From contig NZ_BMPF01000003.1 of NCBI RefSeq assembly GCF_014647455.2, positions 1 through 64,000 on the forward strand: 64,000 bases of DNA. Direction: 5' to 3'. Position 1 is the stretch's first letter, and every line of letters starts with the position of its first letter. The notes under the pieces were generated by a model. The model had not been told where the DNA came from. It saw only the letters and a list, made by a program, of their open reading frames with translations, and searched no databases. Below are positions 15,243 through 25,309 of this stretch, in pieces. Both the position numbers and the translations under genes were made by a program. Origin of the DNA: Halarchaeum grantii. Lineage in GTDB: Archaea; Halobacteriota; Halobacteria; Halobacteriales; Halobacteriaceae.

Positions 15243-16175
15243 TTAGATATCTTCCTCAGCCAGGACCTTCGCGAGTCCTTCCCGAAGCTCGTACGTCGGC
15301 TCCCAGTCAAATTCGCCCGTCAAGCGCGTGATGTCCGCCTTGAGATGGGGGCGATCACTTTCACGAACACGTTCTTCGTCTTGCTCGATGGTGATTTCCT
15401 CGCCTAACGCGTCTCTGACGGCCTCAACAACTTCACGAACAGAGTGCTCCGTTCCGGTGCCAACGTTATATGCACGGTATTCTCCATTGAACTCACTGGC
15501 GAGCGTGATGAGCGCACTCGCGATATCGCTCGCATAGATGAAGTCACGGGCAGGAGACAGATTCCCGAGATCAACGCTTCGAGAACCACCTTCGAGCTGT
15601 TCCAGAATTGCCGGAATGAGGTGACTGTTCGTCTCGCGCGTTCCGTAGACGTTGAAGAGCCGCGCGGACGCCGTGGGAACACCTGTATCGGCGTTGAATA
15701 ATCGTGCTTCGTCTTCCGCAACGAGTTTCGTCCGGCCGTAGATATCCATTGGCCCGATCCCTTCCGTCTCGACGTGTGGACCAGGATCCGGAGCGTAGAC
15801 TGCGGCTGAGGACGTGTTAACAACCCTCTTCAGGCCGTCAAGACCACGCGCTGCCTCTAAGACATTTCGAGTCCCCATTACGTTCACGTCGAACGCATCT
15901 TCGGGGTTCTCGTTGCAGTACGGAATGAAGTGGATCGCCGCGAGGTGAATTAGGACATCTGGCGAGACCTCTTCGACGACATCCACTACTTCATCTAACT
16001 CTCGGATATCCGCTTGATGAACCGTAACATCATCGGGGACGAGGCTCTCGTCGCCAGTAAACCCATTGTCGAGTGCATGAACGATAGATCCCTCATTGAG
16101 CAGCTGACGCGTTACGTACGACCCGATGAATCCAGTTCCCCCCGTGACGAGGACTCGTTCTTCTTCAAGCGACAT
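15243..16175 (-). CDS. NAD-dependent epimerase/dehydratase (extended SDR)
   Basis: A full-length 310-residue extended short-chain dehydrogenase. The NAD-binding motif is TGGTGFIGS (11-19), the catalytic pair is Y146 and K150 (IYGRTK) with S122/S123, and the C-terminal sugar-nucleotide domain has ARDFIYASDIA and NVGTGTEHSV. Such enzymes epimerise or dehydrate UDP-, GDP- or dTDP-sugars; the exact substrate cannot be read. It is 13 bases downstream of the glycosyltransferase at 16189, so the two probably share a transcript for surface-glycan synthesis. Confidence 0.88.
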   Translation of the reverse strand: MSLEEERVLVTGGTGFIGSYVTRQLLNEGSIVHALDNGFTGDESLVPDDVTVHQADIRELDEVVDVVEEVSPDVLIHLAAIHFIPYCNENPEDAFDVNVMGTRNVLEAARGLDGLKRVVNTSSAAVYAPDPGPHVETEGIGPMDIYGRTKLVAEDEARLFNADTGVPTASARLFNVYGTRETNSHLIPAILEQLEGGSRSVDLGNLSPARDFIYASDIASALITLASEFNGEYRAYNVGTGTEHSVREVVEAVRDALGEEITIEQDEERVRESDRPHLKADITRLTGEFDWEPTYELREGLAKVLAEEDI

Positions 16176-16188
16176 TCGATTACCTCTC

Positions 16189-17352
16189 TTAATTCAACGT
16201 ATTTAGATATACTTCTTCAAGCTCAGTTACGATATTGCTCCAGTCATGTGCCTGTCCGTACTCCCGGGCCCCATCTGACAATTGCTCCTGAAGATTGGGG
16301 TCTGCCAGTATCTCTTCCACTCGATCGGCGATTGCTTCGGGAGTTGGGTCTACTACGAATCCAGTCACGCCATCGTCGACGACAGCGGTCGATCCGTTCT
16401 CCGGGTGGTCTACGACGATGCTCGGAACGCCGCATGCGTTCGACTCCAAGATCGTATTGGGGAATCCCTCACGGATCGACGGAAGGACGAACATCTTCGC
16501 GGCCTTGATATTCGCGATCACGTCCTCATCGGCCTCGACGAATCCGAGGAACTCGACTTGATCGTCAACACCGTAATCACGGGCTTGCCGTTCCAGGTCG
16601 TCACGCTCTGGTCCATCCCCAACTATACAAACGTTTAGATCGGACCCGCGTCGAGAAGAGATGATATCGACAGCCTGCAAAAGGTGCTCAACGCGCTTGT
16701 GTTCCGAGAGTCGCCCGACATACACGATATCCCAGTCCGCGTCTGCGGCTGGAATCTCTTGAAGTGCATCGTAGTCGACACCGTTCTCGACGACGTGGAC
16801 GTTCTCTGTTTTTCCGAGTTTGGCTAAGTCGTCTGCGATGTAGTCTGAGATTGGAATCACCGTATTCCCGAGCTTTAGTGTTGCGCGCTCGACGGCTTTC
16901 CCTCCCAGTCCTACTGGTCCGAGGTAGTCGTACCAGTAGTCATCCCACACCTCATACCACGTCACGACGAGTTCCGACTGCCGAACTAATTCATGTGCCT
17001 TCGACGTGAACACGGGGAAGTACGGGAATTGCTGGCAGTCGACGACATCGAGGTTCTCACGAAGCAGTGGCTTCGTCAATGCGGCTGCAAACTTAATTGC
17101 TTGCGCTATTGATCGCCGACCGTCTGTATAGAGTTCGTAGGGCTCGCAAACCCCGTGATAGACTATCCCATCCTTCTTCATCCGATCAGGTCCTTCCCAA
17201 TACTTCATCCCAAACAGGTGGACCTCGTGGTCTTCTGCTAGCCGTGTCGCGAGCTCACGAATTCGTTTCTGGGCACCTCCTTTCTCCCACGGATAGACTG
17301 CATCGTATACGAAACCGATACGGAGTGAGCTAACCGAGTACTTCGAGCACAT
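16189..17352 (-). CDS. GT4-family glycosyltransferase
   Basis: The 387-residue protein has the two Rossmann-like domains of GT-B enzymes. The N-terminal acceptor domain begins RIGFVYDAVYPWEKGGAQKR, with the glycine-rich GGAQ loop. The C-terminal donor domain has IVYVGRLSEHKRVEHLL, VCIVGDGPERD and the EX7E motif E295-E303 (EGFPNTILE). It would transfer a sugar from a nucleotide or lipid donor during surface-glycan assembly at the cytoplasmic membrane face. It is 13 bases upstream of the epimerase gene. ATG 17352 is the chosen start; ATG-free upstream sequence is AT-rich promoter. Confidence 0.9.
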   Translation of the reverse strand: MCSKYSVSSLRIGFVYDAVYPWEKGGAQKRIRELATRLAEDHEVHLFGMKYWEGPDRMKKDGIVYHGVCEPYELYTDGRRSIAQAIKFAAALTKPLLRENLDVVDCQQFPYFPVFTSKAHELVRQSELVVTWYEVWDDYWYDYLGPVGLGGKAVERATLKLGNTVIPISDYIADDLAKLGKTENVHVVENGVDYDALQEIPAADADWDIVYVGRLSEHKRVEHLLQAVDIISSRRGSDLNVCIVGDGPERDDLERQARDYGVDDQVEFLGFVEADEDVIANIKAAKMFVLPSIREGFPNTILESNACGVPSIVVDHPENGSTAVVDDGVTGFVVDPTPEAIADRVEEILADPNLQEQLSDGAREYGQAHDWSNIVTELEEVYLNTLN

Positions 17353-17530
17353 TTATGGCAATTCTCAATTAAATACTCAAATAGCCATCTATTTTAAACT
17401 ATGGCATCCCACTTTCGTGATATTCTGATGAAGTATATCTGATCTATCGTCCTTAATGATTCAACTATATAACAATGGGTTTACAATCTTGTCTATGTTC
17501 TTAGAAAGTACCACGAACTCGATTGAGACT

Positions 17531-18676
17531 ATGAAAATCATCCAGACACCAGCACGTTTTCCACCATCAGTTGGTGGCGTCGAACAGTATACCTATATCC
17601 TCTCGAAAAAGCTTGTCGAGCGTGGACACGAGGTCACCGTCGTCTGTGCCAAAGAACCAGAAGACGCCCTTTCACGGGAAATCTACGAGGGTATCGACGT
17701 CGTTCGACTTGACTACACGGGGAAGATTGCCCAAACGAACCTCACTCAGCGACTTCCCGTCGAACTGTATCGCGAGATTCGCGACGCCGATATCGTACAC
17801 ACACACCTTCCGACACCGTGGACTGCCGACGTGAGTGTTGCCATCGCGAAGATCTGTGGGACTCCCTCCGTTATAACGTACCACAACGACATTCGAGGCG
17901 ACGGAATCGCGTCACACGTCGCCAACATCTACAACAAGACTGTCATGCAGGCGACGCTCGCGTGGACTGACCGGATCATCACAACCCAGGAGTCGTACTT
18001 CGAGAACTCCAACATCCCCGAGCGGCTTGAGGACAAGACTGTGACGATACGGAACGGGGTCGACGTTGAGCGGTTCCAGCCGCAGGACGTTGACGACGAC
18101 ACTGCGAGAGAACTTGGATTCGACACGGAGAAGACGAACCTGTTCTTCCTCAGCGTCCTTGACGAATATCACGACTACAAAGGGCTAGAGAATCTTCTTG
18201 AAGCGATGCAGCACCTTCCCGACAAGTACCACCTCGTAGTCGGTGGTGATGGATCCAAACGTGGCTACTACGAACAAAAAGTAACTGATCTTGGAGTTGG
18301 TGGTCAGGTTACGTTTGCGGGGTACATTCCTGATGAGACGCTTCCCCGGTATTATAACGTGGCGGATATGTTCGTTCTCCCGTCTACATCTAGTGAGCAG
18401 GAAGGGTTTGGCTTGGTTGCACTGGAAGCGCTTTCATGTGGGACACCAGTAATTACGACTGATATTGTCGGGGTTTCATCGGAGATCAAAACTCAGGACG
18501 TCGGGAAAATCATTCCACCAGACGACGTTTCTTCGCTCACTAGTGCGATCACAGCCGTTTCAATGAGCCCTAAAGGCTCTATAGAAAAACGTGGGAGACA
18601 CATCTGTGTCTCGTCATACTCTTGGCAAACTATTGCTGACGATTTACTAGACCTATTTAATGAGGTCCGCAGCTAA
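17531..18676 (+). CDS. GT4-family glycosyltransferase
   Basis: The 381-residue GT-B enzyme starts at ATG 17531 (MKIIQTPARFPPSVGGVEQY), where the GGVEQY loop is typical of the family. Donor-domain signatures are VTIRNGVDVERF, VVGGDGSKRG and EGFGLVALE (E291 to E299). An upstream in-frame ATG at 17456 would add 25 residues without homology-like character. Divergent from the glycosyltransferase at 16189 across an AT-rich promoter region. Probably adds a sugar in surface-glycan synthesis. Confidence 0.9.
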   Translation: MKIIQTPARFPPSVGGVEQYTYILSKKLVERGHEVTVVCAKEPEDALSREIYEGIDVVRLDYTGKIAQTNLTQRLPVELYREIRDADIVHTHLPTPWTADVSVAIAKICGTPSVITYHNDIRGDGIASHVANIYNKTVMQATLAWTDRIITTQESYFENSNIPERLEDKTVTIRNGVDVERFQPQDVDDDTARELGFDTEKTNLFFLSVLDEYHDYKGLENLLEAMQHLPDKYHLVVGGDGSKRGYYEQKVTDLGVGGQVTFAGYIPDETLPRYYNVADMFVLPSTSSEQEGFGLVALEALSCGTPVITTDIVGVSSEIKTQDVGKIIPPDDVSSLTSAITAVSMSPKGSIEKRGRHICVSSYSWQTIADDLLDLFNEVRS

Positions 18677-18726
18677 TCTCAACGGTTGAATCTCGGTCAG
18701 GGCTAGCTTAACTAGATAGTGCCGAT

Positions 18727-19797
18727 CTACGACGTGGTATTGTTGAGAATGTCTTCGTAGATAGCAACTGTCTTTTGGGCACAATCTTCCCAATTGAATT
18801 GGTTAAGACGATTGTAGCCTTTCTTTATCATCATTTCTCTCTGATTGTCCTCTTCTAACAGCGTTAATACTGCATCACTCCACTCAGTTGGTTGGTCAGG
18901 TGAACAGAGCATCGCAGCATCACCAACGATCTCAGGTACCGCAGTTGCGGATGTTGCGATTACTGGTGTTCCATTAGCCATAGCCTCTAAGGGGGGACGA
19001 CCGAACCCCTCGTAATTCGATGGAAAAACAAAGGCTAAAGCAGATTCATACAGCCTAGAAAGTAAATTGACATCAACGAAACCCGTCTGTATAACGCGAC
19101 CTCTGACACCATGTTTTCTGGCGCTGTACTTAGTCAAATACCCGGGTATTAGACCCGGACTACCGACAACAACAAGCGTGATATCCTCTGGGAGGTCCTT
19201 CAACGCCTCAATAACAGTGCTCACATTCTTTTTTGATGTTTGGCTACCTACATACAATAAATATGGCTTTGATATCCCCATCTCTGCTAACCTGCTTTCC
19301 GAGGCACTCTCCTGATAATTCTCAACAGTAATTGAGGGGTAAACAACGTACGAATTACCGTCTGTAATTCTAATTCTGTCCACCAGGTCTTCATGAGTAT
19401 GTTCTGAGATGGAAATGTATCCATCAGCATTCTGTAGGCCGCGTTCATATACTTGTGCAAATGTACGAAGAAGAATATTGTCATAGTTTGAAACAAGCGG
19501 GATGATGTCATGAACAGTGACTACGACCGGGATTGACGTTTCAAACCGAATAAGCCCCGCAGCCTGAGTTTGAGAGGGTAAGTGGAACAAGTCAACTTGA
19601 TTCTCATACTGTTTCAATCGTTGTTGAACACCATACGAGGCTGAAATATAGGAGCCGAAGACTGGAACCTCATATGCTGGGATTTGAATCTTTTTTACCT
19701 CTATACTATCAATGTTTTCTAGCTGGCTCACTAGCTCTTTTGTGTAGTTACCGATCCCACTCCCGGCTGAATCGTTTATGCAAATCCCAACTCTCAT
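18727..19797 (-). CDS. GT4-family glycosyltransferase (AT-rich)
   Basis: The 356-residue GT-B protein starts MRVGICINDSAGSGIGNYTK, with a GIGNYTKEL acceptor loop. HDIIPLV and the donor-side EGFGRPPLEAMANGTPV match mannosyltransferase-like GT4 enzymes. Base composition is much more AT-rich than flanking chromosomal genes, pointing to recent transfer. It is convergent with the previous glycosyltransferase, and IS6-family remains lie immediately upstream. Confidence 0.88.
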   Translation of the reverse strand: MRVGICINDSAGSGIGNYTKELVSQLENIDSIEVKKIQIPAYEVPVFGSYISASYGVQQRLKQYENQVDLFHLPSQTQAAGLIRFETSIPVVVTVHDIIPLVSNYDNILLRTFAQVYERGLQNADGYISISEHTHEDLVDRIRITDGNSYVVYPSITVENYQESASESRLAEMGISKPYLLYVGSQTSKKNVSTVIEALKDLPEDITLVVVGSPGLIPGYLTKYSARKHGVRGRVIQTGFVDVNLLSRLYESALAFVFPSNYEGFGRPPLEAMANGTPVIATSATAVPEIVGDAAMLCSPDQPTEWSDAVLTLLEEDNQREMMIKKGYNRLNQFNWEDCAQKTVAIYEDILNNTTS

Positions 19798-19934
19798 TTT
19801 GTCACCAACACAACTACGGCGGATAATGATATCGTTGATGGATCTGGTCTCGTGGATATCTCTTTACAAGGGTTGCTATCTGAATCGTAGTACCTCTATT
19901 ACCAAGCAAAGCACCCATACAGGGAACTGTCTAG

Positions 19935-20312
19935 TTTAGCGCCTCCTCAACCGGCGTGTTTCCGTCGAGGGATTGATGTGGTCTTGGTGGTTGTAGTAAT
20001 GTACGAACTGTTCAACTGTTCAAGCCATTCGCGTGCGCTCGACTGACTGCCCACCCACGAGTTATGGGAAACGGTCGATACGCATTTTGAGCGTGCGGAA
20101 CCACTTTTCGATGAGGTTCCGGTCAGTATAGTCCACTCGCCGTTCAATCCTAATCGATCGAGGCGGTCCGATAGCCGAACTGATCGACGAGAAACACCGC
20201 GTCGGAGGGATCGTGTTTCTCACGGAGACCGTGCAGAAACGCAGCCACCGGATCGGTGCCATGCCGTCCAAACAATGTGACGTCGAGAATCAACTTCGTG
20301 TCGAGGTCAATT
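19935..20312 (-). pseudogene. IS6-family transposase remnant, truncated
   Basis: On the minus strand, fragments in several frames read DPVAAFLHGLREKHDPSDAV, FLVDQFGYRTASID, RRVDYTDRNLIEKWFRTLKM and FVHYYNHQDHINPSTETRR, which is the catalytic and C-terminal part of an IS6-type DDE transposase. Stops and shifts interrupt it. Its 5' part ends exactly where the next IS element begins (20313), so it was probably cut by that insertion. Confidence 0.75.
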
Positions 20313-21091
20313 GGCGGTGCTTAGTTAAGGCTGAAAAGTGAGGGGGTGCGAGTTTCTGCTGGTTGATGGCTGAAATCGCCCGCCTCAGCGGTCATAGCGA
20401 TTGGATTGACTTGGCTTTTGTGGAGCGAGAGTGGACACCGAGCGAGCTGATGGAGCTTGGTATTCGACTCTATCTGTCTGGACTCTCGCTTTCGAATACC
20501 ATTTCTATAATTTAGAATTTCGGTGTCGAACGTTCGCGGAAGGCTGTTCACGATTGGGTGCAGAAAGCCCACCTACAGCCTGCCAACGACGCAAGTCCGG
20601 ATCACATTGCGCTTGACGAGACGGTAATCCGAATCAATGGTCCGCAATTCTGGCTGTACGCTGCTGTCGATCCCGAAACAAACAGATTCCTGCACTTGTG
20701 GCTGTTTACGACGACTACGACGGCATTGACGCAGCAGTTTCTGCGGGAGCTTCGTGGGAAATACGACGTCCCCGACGCCGTGTTTCTCGTCGATCATGTC
20801 CAGCATCCAGCGGCTACTCTGCATCAAGCAGGACTCCGATTTCAGACTGTGCATCATGGAAATCGCAACGCTGTCGAACGTGTATTCAGAGAAATAAAAC
20901 GATGTACTTCCTTGTTTAGAAATAGTTTCAGCCACGCTGATCCGGAGACCACCGAAACGTGGTTGCAAGCCTTCGCCGTCTGGTGGAATTCGCGTAACTA
21001 AACACGAAAACATCCATTGAGGGGGCGTTTTTCGGCATAGAGCACTGAAAGACCGCTCCGCCTCATCCTTCAACCTTATCTGAACACCGCC
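20313..21091 (+). mobile_element. IS6-family insertion sequence with terminal inverted repeats
   Basis: The left end GGCGGTGCTTAGTTAAGGCT (from 20313) is matched at the right end by the reverse complement of GGCGGTGTTCAGATAAGG (21074-21091). Length is 779 bp, usual for the small haloarchaeal IS6-type elements. I see no matching direct repeats at the two flanks, so either old insertion or rearrangement has removed them. Confidence 0.75.
20366..21001 (+). pseudogene. IS6-family transposase interrupted by an in-frame TAG
   Basis: ATG 20366 opens a frame with WIDLAFVEREWTPSELMELG, stopped by TAG at 20513-20515, and the same frame continues GVERSRKAVHDWVQKAHLQP, HIALDETVIRING, LWLYAAVDPETNRFLH, DAVFLVDHVQHPAATLHQAG and NAVERVFREIKR to TAA 20999-21001. 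The catalytic acidic residues (DET..., VDH, E in VERVFRE) are all present, so only one nonsense change separates it from an intact 211-residue DDE enzyme. Confidence 0.8.
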
Positions 21092-21184
21092 ACTTACGAT
21101 AATTTCTACCCCTCTAATTTTGGCGGTTGGCTCGCGTTTACCGTAAGTTATACAACATAAGCATATCTAGAGGAGACAACTCGT

Positions 21185-22852
21185 ATGGACAAAAGACAAT
21201 CCCTCATTTCTGCAACACTCTTGTTCACTACGATCACACTTGGTGTCTGGGGGGTACGTCTACAGTCTCCATTGCTTTTAGCAATCTGCTTAGTGTGTGC
21301 CTCTCTTGCTGTTCTCAAATTCAACTCGTTATTATCTGCCGTCAGTTTGGCAGTGATCGGTGCGCTTATTCAGACTGGAGCGCAATTTACGCGCCTTTTT
21401 GGGACAGATGTTCATTCTGCGGCCGTGATAGCTGCTACTATTAGCAGGTCTGGCTGGCCAGCTACTAATGTTGAGATTGCGTGGGGGTTCTCAGGCACGC
21501 CACTGCTCCATATATTGGCGGTTCTGACCTCTCGGATTACGGGCACTCAGATTATACCATCAGATGGGTCTGGTATCTTAGCTACTGTTCTCCTTCCTAT
21601 TGTCTTTGTCCTCACAGTAGCAATTATTGGGGGTGTAATGACGTCTCGGATAAACGCCGATGTATCTTCTGCTCATGTTGTTTTATTGATTGCGATGTGG
21701 TTGCCGTTCCTATCGTGGACAGGTACCTTCCGACGACAATCTGTCGGTTATGTCCTATTTGCACTTGTCACATTCCTAATTGCGATTCATAAAGAAAAGG
21801 CCAGCAAAAGAGTTGGCTTACTGTTATTTATCGCGTTCGTCTCAATAGCTGTCGCACACCACCTCACATTTGTCATATTAGGGATGTTTCTTCTCTGTAT
21901 TGTGTTAGCCAACCGTGTAGAGAAGTTACCTTTTGCGTTGCAATCAATGCCGGATCAGTCTCGTCTATTAATCATATTCTCAACAGTTGGTGTATTGTGG
22001 TTTCTTTTCTCGACAGGGGGATCTACAGATATTGTCTTGTTGGTTTATGGGCTATTCTCATTACTTGCAGAAACAACTACGGCGGCGAGTGCTTCAGGGC
22101 TTGGACACGGGATATACATCACTTTCCGGGATTTTCTATCTAGATGGATCTTTCAAGGTCTTCTTTCAACAGGAATCATTGCCGCTGTTGTTGTTGAAGC
22201 AAGACGCTCTAAATTGACTGGTGATCAGGTAGCGATAGCGTTTTTCGGAGTGATTATCGCAGCTCTATCTACTACTGGGATTTTTTTCGGCGGACTTGAC
22301 CCAGATCGTCTTATGACCTATCTTTTACTGAGCGGTTCGGCTATCCTTGCGATCCAGGGATGGAGTTCGGTTGAGTCGCAACATTCAATACCAGCACCCA
22401 AAATCGCAATCGTGACTTTGGTGGTTTTAGGGGTACTAATGATCCCGCCTTTCTTAGTATCTAGTCAGCCACCAGCGCTTGAGCAAGGGGTCGGGAGCCA
22501 CCAAGCAAGCCCAGAGCTGTACCAAACTGCATACTGGATTAATAGCTATTCGAATGAACCATTGGTTCGCGGAGACATTATGATTAAGGAAGTGATCACT
22601 CCTGTTGGAGGGGTGCAAATTAAATCTGGGGTTTTAGAGGTTAAAGATGGGAAAATACCAAGGGGGATGTTCGTGTATCGGTCTGAAAACCGGGTGCAAT
22701 ATTCTGGTTGGGTTTATGGGGATTCTACCCGTGTCCTCACAGTTGACTCATCGGAATTGAGTCCAGATTTGTCTCGTAGCAAAGTATATACCACTGGCGA
22801 GACAAAAATATACTCTGGAAATTCCACACCATCACTGAAAGCTAGCAACTGA
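21185..22852 (+). CDS. Multi-pass membrane protein, GT-C-like, surface-glycan cluster
   Basis: The 555-residue protein has about ten to twelve hydrophobic segments over residues 5-420 and then a soluble C-terminal domain of about 120 residues. The first loop between early membrane segments holds a FTRLFGTDVHSAAV region, in the place where GT-C enzymes carry acidic catalytic residues. The architecture (many helices, extracytoplasmic tail) fits a lipid-linked-sugar transferase or polymerase, but I do not recognise a specific family. It is AT-rich, sits between IS6 elements and belongs with the flippase and glycosyltransferases. Confidence 0.65.
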   Translation: MDKRQSLISATLLFTTITLGVWGVRLQSPLLLAICLVCASLAVLKFNSLLSAVSLAVIGALIQTGAQFTRLFGTDVHSAAVIAATISRSGWPATNVEIAWGFSGTPLLHILAVLTSRITGTQIIPSDGSGILATVLLPIVFVLTVAIIGGVMTSRINADVSSAHVVLLIAMWLPFLSWTGTFRRQSVGYVLFALVTFLIAIHKEKASKRVGLLLFIAFVSIAVAHHLTFVILGMFLLCIVLANRVEKLPFALQSMPDQSRLLIIFSTVGVLWFLFSTGGSTDIVLLVYGLFSLLAETTTAASASGLGHGIYITFRDFLSRWIFQGLLSTGIIAAVVVEARRSKLTGDQVAIAFFGVIIAALSTTGIFFGGLDPDRLMTYLLLSGSAILAIQGWSSVESQHSIPAPKIAIVTLVVLGVLMIPPFLVSSQPPALEQGVGSHQASPELYQTAYWINSYSNEPLVRGDIMIKEVITPVGGVQIKSGVLEVKDGKIPRGMFVYRSENRVQYSGWVYGDSTRVLTVDSSELSPDLSRSKVYTTGETKIYSGNSTPSLKASN

Positions 22853-22943
22853 AAACGCTAGCAGCGGTCAGGCAGTATAATGCAAGTCCAATATTAGCAG
22901 GGAAACAAGAATATAGTCGGGGAGATTAACTTTGTATGAACCC

Positions 22944-23634
22944 GGCGTTGTTTGTATAAACAAGATACCAGAAGCAGTGCAGTAAATATGAGACTGATAT
23001 CTAATCCGTCGGAACTTAAGCATGATTCCACCAGACGGCGTGGGCTTGGAGCCATGTTTCTGCGGTCGGTGGATCGACGTGGCTGAAAAAAGTTTGAAAA
23101 CGAAGAGGTTCCCTGTTCTACTTCTCTAAAGACACGTTCGACAGAATTTCTGAAGCCGTGTGTTGTTCGACGCGGTAGTGTAATTTTCTCGGCGGAGTCC
23201 ACCGATCAGATCGCCGGCGTCATCGACGAGAGACAAAGCGTCTTCGACATCGTTCGTGAATGCAGAATTCTGTTTGTTGCTGGATCGACGGCAGCGTACA
23301 GCCAGTATTGCTCATCGTTGATCCGGATCACTTTCTGATTGACCGCAATGCGATTCGGGCTTTCATCGTCAGCTGGCTGTAGATCCGCTTTCTGTACCCA
23401 ATTATGAATAGCAACACGACTCCGATCGACACTCGAATCATCAAGAAGAATAACTGTATTTGAAAGTGCAAATATCTCAAGGTGGTGGCGAATACCCTCT
23501 TTCAATAATCTCGCGGGTGTCCGCTCTCGTTCCACAAACGACAAGTCGATCCACTCGGTAGACCCTCTGAGGCGGTCGGTTTCTGGCATAGGAACTAGAA
23601 ATGCTGACCGCCTCACCCTTATCTTAACACCGCC
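22944..23634 (-). mobile_element. Degenerate IS6-family element (related to the one at 20313)
   Basis: The minus-strand left end GGCGGTGTTAAGATAAGGGT (down from 23634) matches the terminal repeat of the IS at 20313. Transposase fragments include EWIDLSFVERERTPARLL, HNWVQKADLQP, YWLYAAVDPATNRILHS and NSVERVFREVEQGT, but in several frames and with the middle portion shortened. The element is about 90 bp shorter than its intact relative and cannot be active by itself. Confidence 0.72.
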
Positions 23635-23822
23635 GGTAATGAGTGACCTCACAGCCCACCTACAATCCTACTATCGAGCAGCCAATCAAAGCCACCATTG
23701 ATATAACTGCGATGTTTATATATCCGGTGTAAATACTGGTTGGAAAAACTATAACTGAGTGTATTGGATGATTTCAGTACCCTTTTGCCAGTCTAACACC
23801 AGTTGCTAGATGAATGTGAATT

Positions 23823-25280
23823 ATGAGTGAGGATTCAAACCAAAATATATTAAGCGATTTCTTAAGAGATTTCGGTATCTATTCAGTCAGTCGTTTTGCA
23901 CCTACCTTCCTAGGGTTTATTGCACTAATCGCGTTCACTCATTTTTTCGATACTGGGTCATATGGTAGATATGCACTCACCACCGTATTTATCACCGTCT
24001 TCGCAACCGGACTCTTTGACTGGTTGAAGCAGGCAGTGCTACGGTTCGATTCTGGACCGGACAATATAATTCCAACAACCCTCGCTATCTTGTTAGTACT
24101 CCTTGCAACATCGATTATCCTCGGAATTGGTGGCTATATTATATTCAGATCTAGGCTCGGTGCTTATCGCCCCTTCTATATTGCTGGAATTGCAGCGCTC
24201 ACAACTCTTGGTACATTTGAAGTATGTCGATCAATTTTCCAAGCCAGACTCCAGTCAAAGGAGGTAATGAAGTATCAAACACTAAAAGCGATTATTCGAC
24301 ACGGACTTGGGCTTGGCATATCATTACTTATTTTCAATAGTATTGTGGGCTGGGTCTGGGCAATGGCAATTGGATGTGGGCTGGCGGTTGTTTTGATGAT
24401 ATCTCAGTTTGATATTCAGAAAATAGGATTCAACAAGACAATCGCAAAACGTCTTACAGGTTATGGATTTCCAATGTTGGGCTGGCTTTTCGGTTTAACA
24501 CTGCTGACTTTTATTGATCGAGTTCTCTTAGAATATTTTTCAACAGCCTCTGCTGTCGGTATCTATAGCGCAAACTATACCCTAATTCAAACAGGGCTTC
24601 CGCTAGTACTGGCCCCAGTTATTGAGGCATCTCATCCTGTGATAATGCAAGAATGGAACGGTGAGAACCACGAGAAAATCGCCGATCTAATTGCCAGATA
24701 CAGTCGCTATTTCTTGATCCTTGGCATCCCCGCGACCATCTTTGCGGCGGTAATTAGCCGTCCACTTAGTATTCTCGCTCTTGGAACTGACTTCAGAGCT
24801 GGTTACGTTATAATCCCAATAATTGCAGTATCTCTATTCATTTGGAACTTTGCCATGATTGGCCACAAAGGGTTGGAAGTACAGGATGAGACCGGTTTAA
24901 TGAGCTTTGGAATTGGTTTGGCAGTTTTGGCGAATATTGTATTGAACTACATAGCAATTCCACTATATGGGTTCCTTGGAGCGGCAGTGGCGACGCTTAT
25001 TAGCACCGGTATATATACAATATACGCGTACCTAATGTCTATACGGACAGTCCAGTGGGAGATTCCCAAGTCCACTGTGTTCCGAGTAGGACTTAGCGGC
25101 CTGTTAATGAGCCTGATTAGTGGATCTGGATATCTATTTCCGGATTGGTCAGTCGCAGGACCGGTCATTAGTGGCCTTAGTGGAGGGATCGGATATCTCG
25201 CTCTTTTGATTCTACTTGGTGAATTTGATGAGAAAGAAATAGGTAAAATATCATACATTATTGACTATGTTCGACTCTGA
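23823..25280 (+). CDS. Polysaccharide flippase (Wzx/MATE-like)
   Basis: A 485-residue protein with about twelve to fourteen hydrophobic segments. The N-terminus DFLRDFGIYSVSRFAPTFLG and the repeated helix-pairs with a GxYS(A/T)xY segment (AVGIYSANYTLIQTGLP) are typical of the polysaccharide transporter family of the MOP superfamily. It would flip lipid-linked glycans across the membrane. It is AT-rich and follows the degenerate IS element. It completes the set of glycosyltransferases, epimerases and membrane protein needed for a surface glycan. Confidence 0.85.
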   Translation: MSEDSNQNILSDFLRDFGIYSVSRFAPTFLGFIALIAFTHFFDTGSYGRYALTTVFITVFATGLFDWLKQAVLRFDSGPDNIIPTTLAILLVLLATSIILGIGGYIIFRSRLGAYRPFYIAGIAALTTLGTFEVCRSIFQARLQSKEVMKYQTLKAIIRHGLGLGISLLIFNSIVGWVWAMAIGCGLAVVLMISQFDIQKIGFNKTIAKRLTGYGFPMLGWLFGLTLLTFIDRVLLEYFSTASAVGIYSANYTLIQTGLPLVLAPVIEASHPVIMQEWNGENHEKIADLIARYSRYFLILGIPATIFAAVISRPLSILALGTDFRAGYVIIPIIAVSLFIWNFAMIGHKGLEVQDETGLMSFGIGLAVLANIVLNYIAIPLYGFLGAAVATLISTGIYTIYAYLMSIRTVQWEIPKSTVFRVGLSGLLMSLISGSGYLFPDWSVAGPVISGLSGGIGYLALLILLGEFDEKEIGKISYIIDYVRL

Positions 25281-25309
25281 TTAATATAGACGGCATGAGG
25301 AAAGAATTT

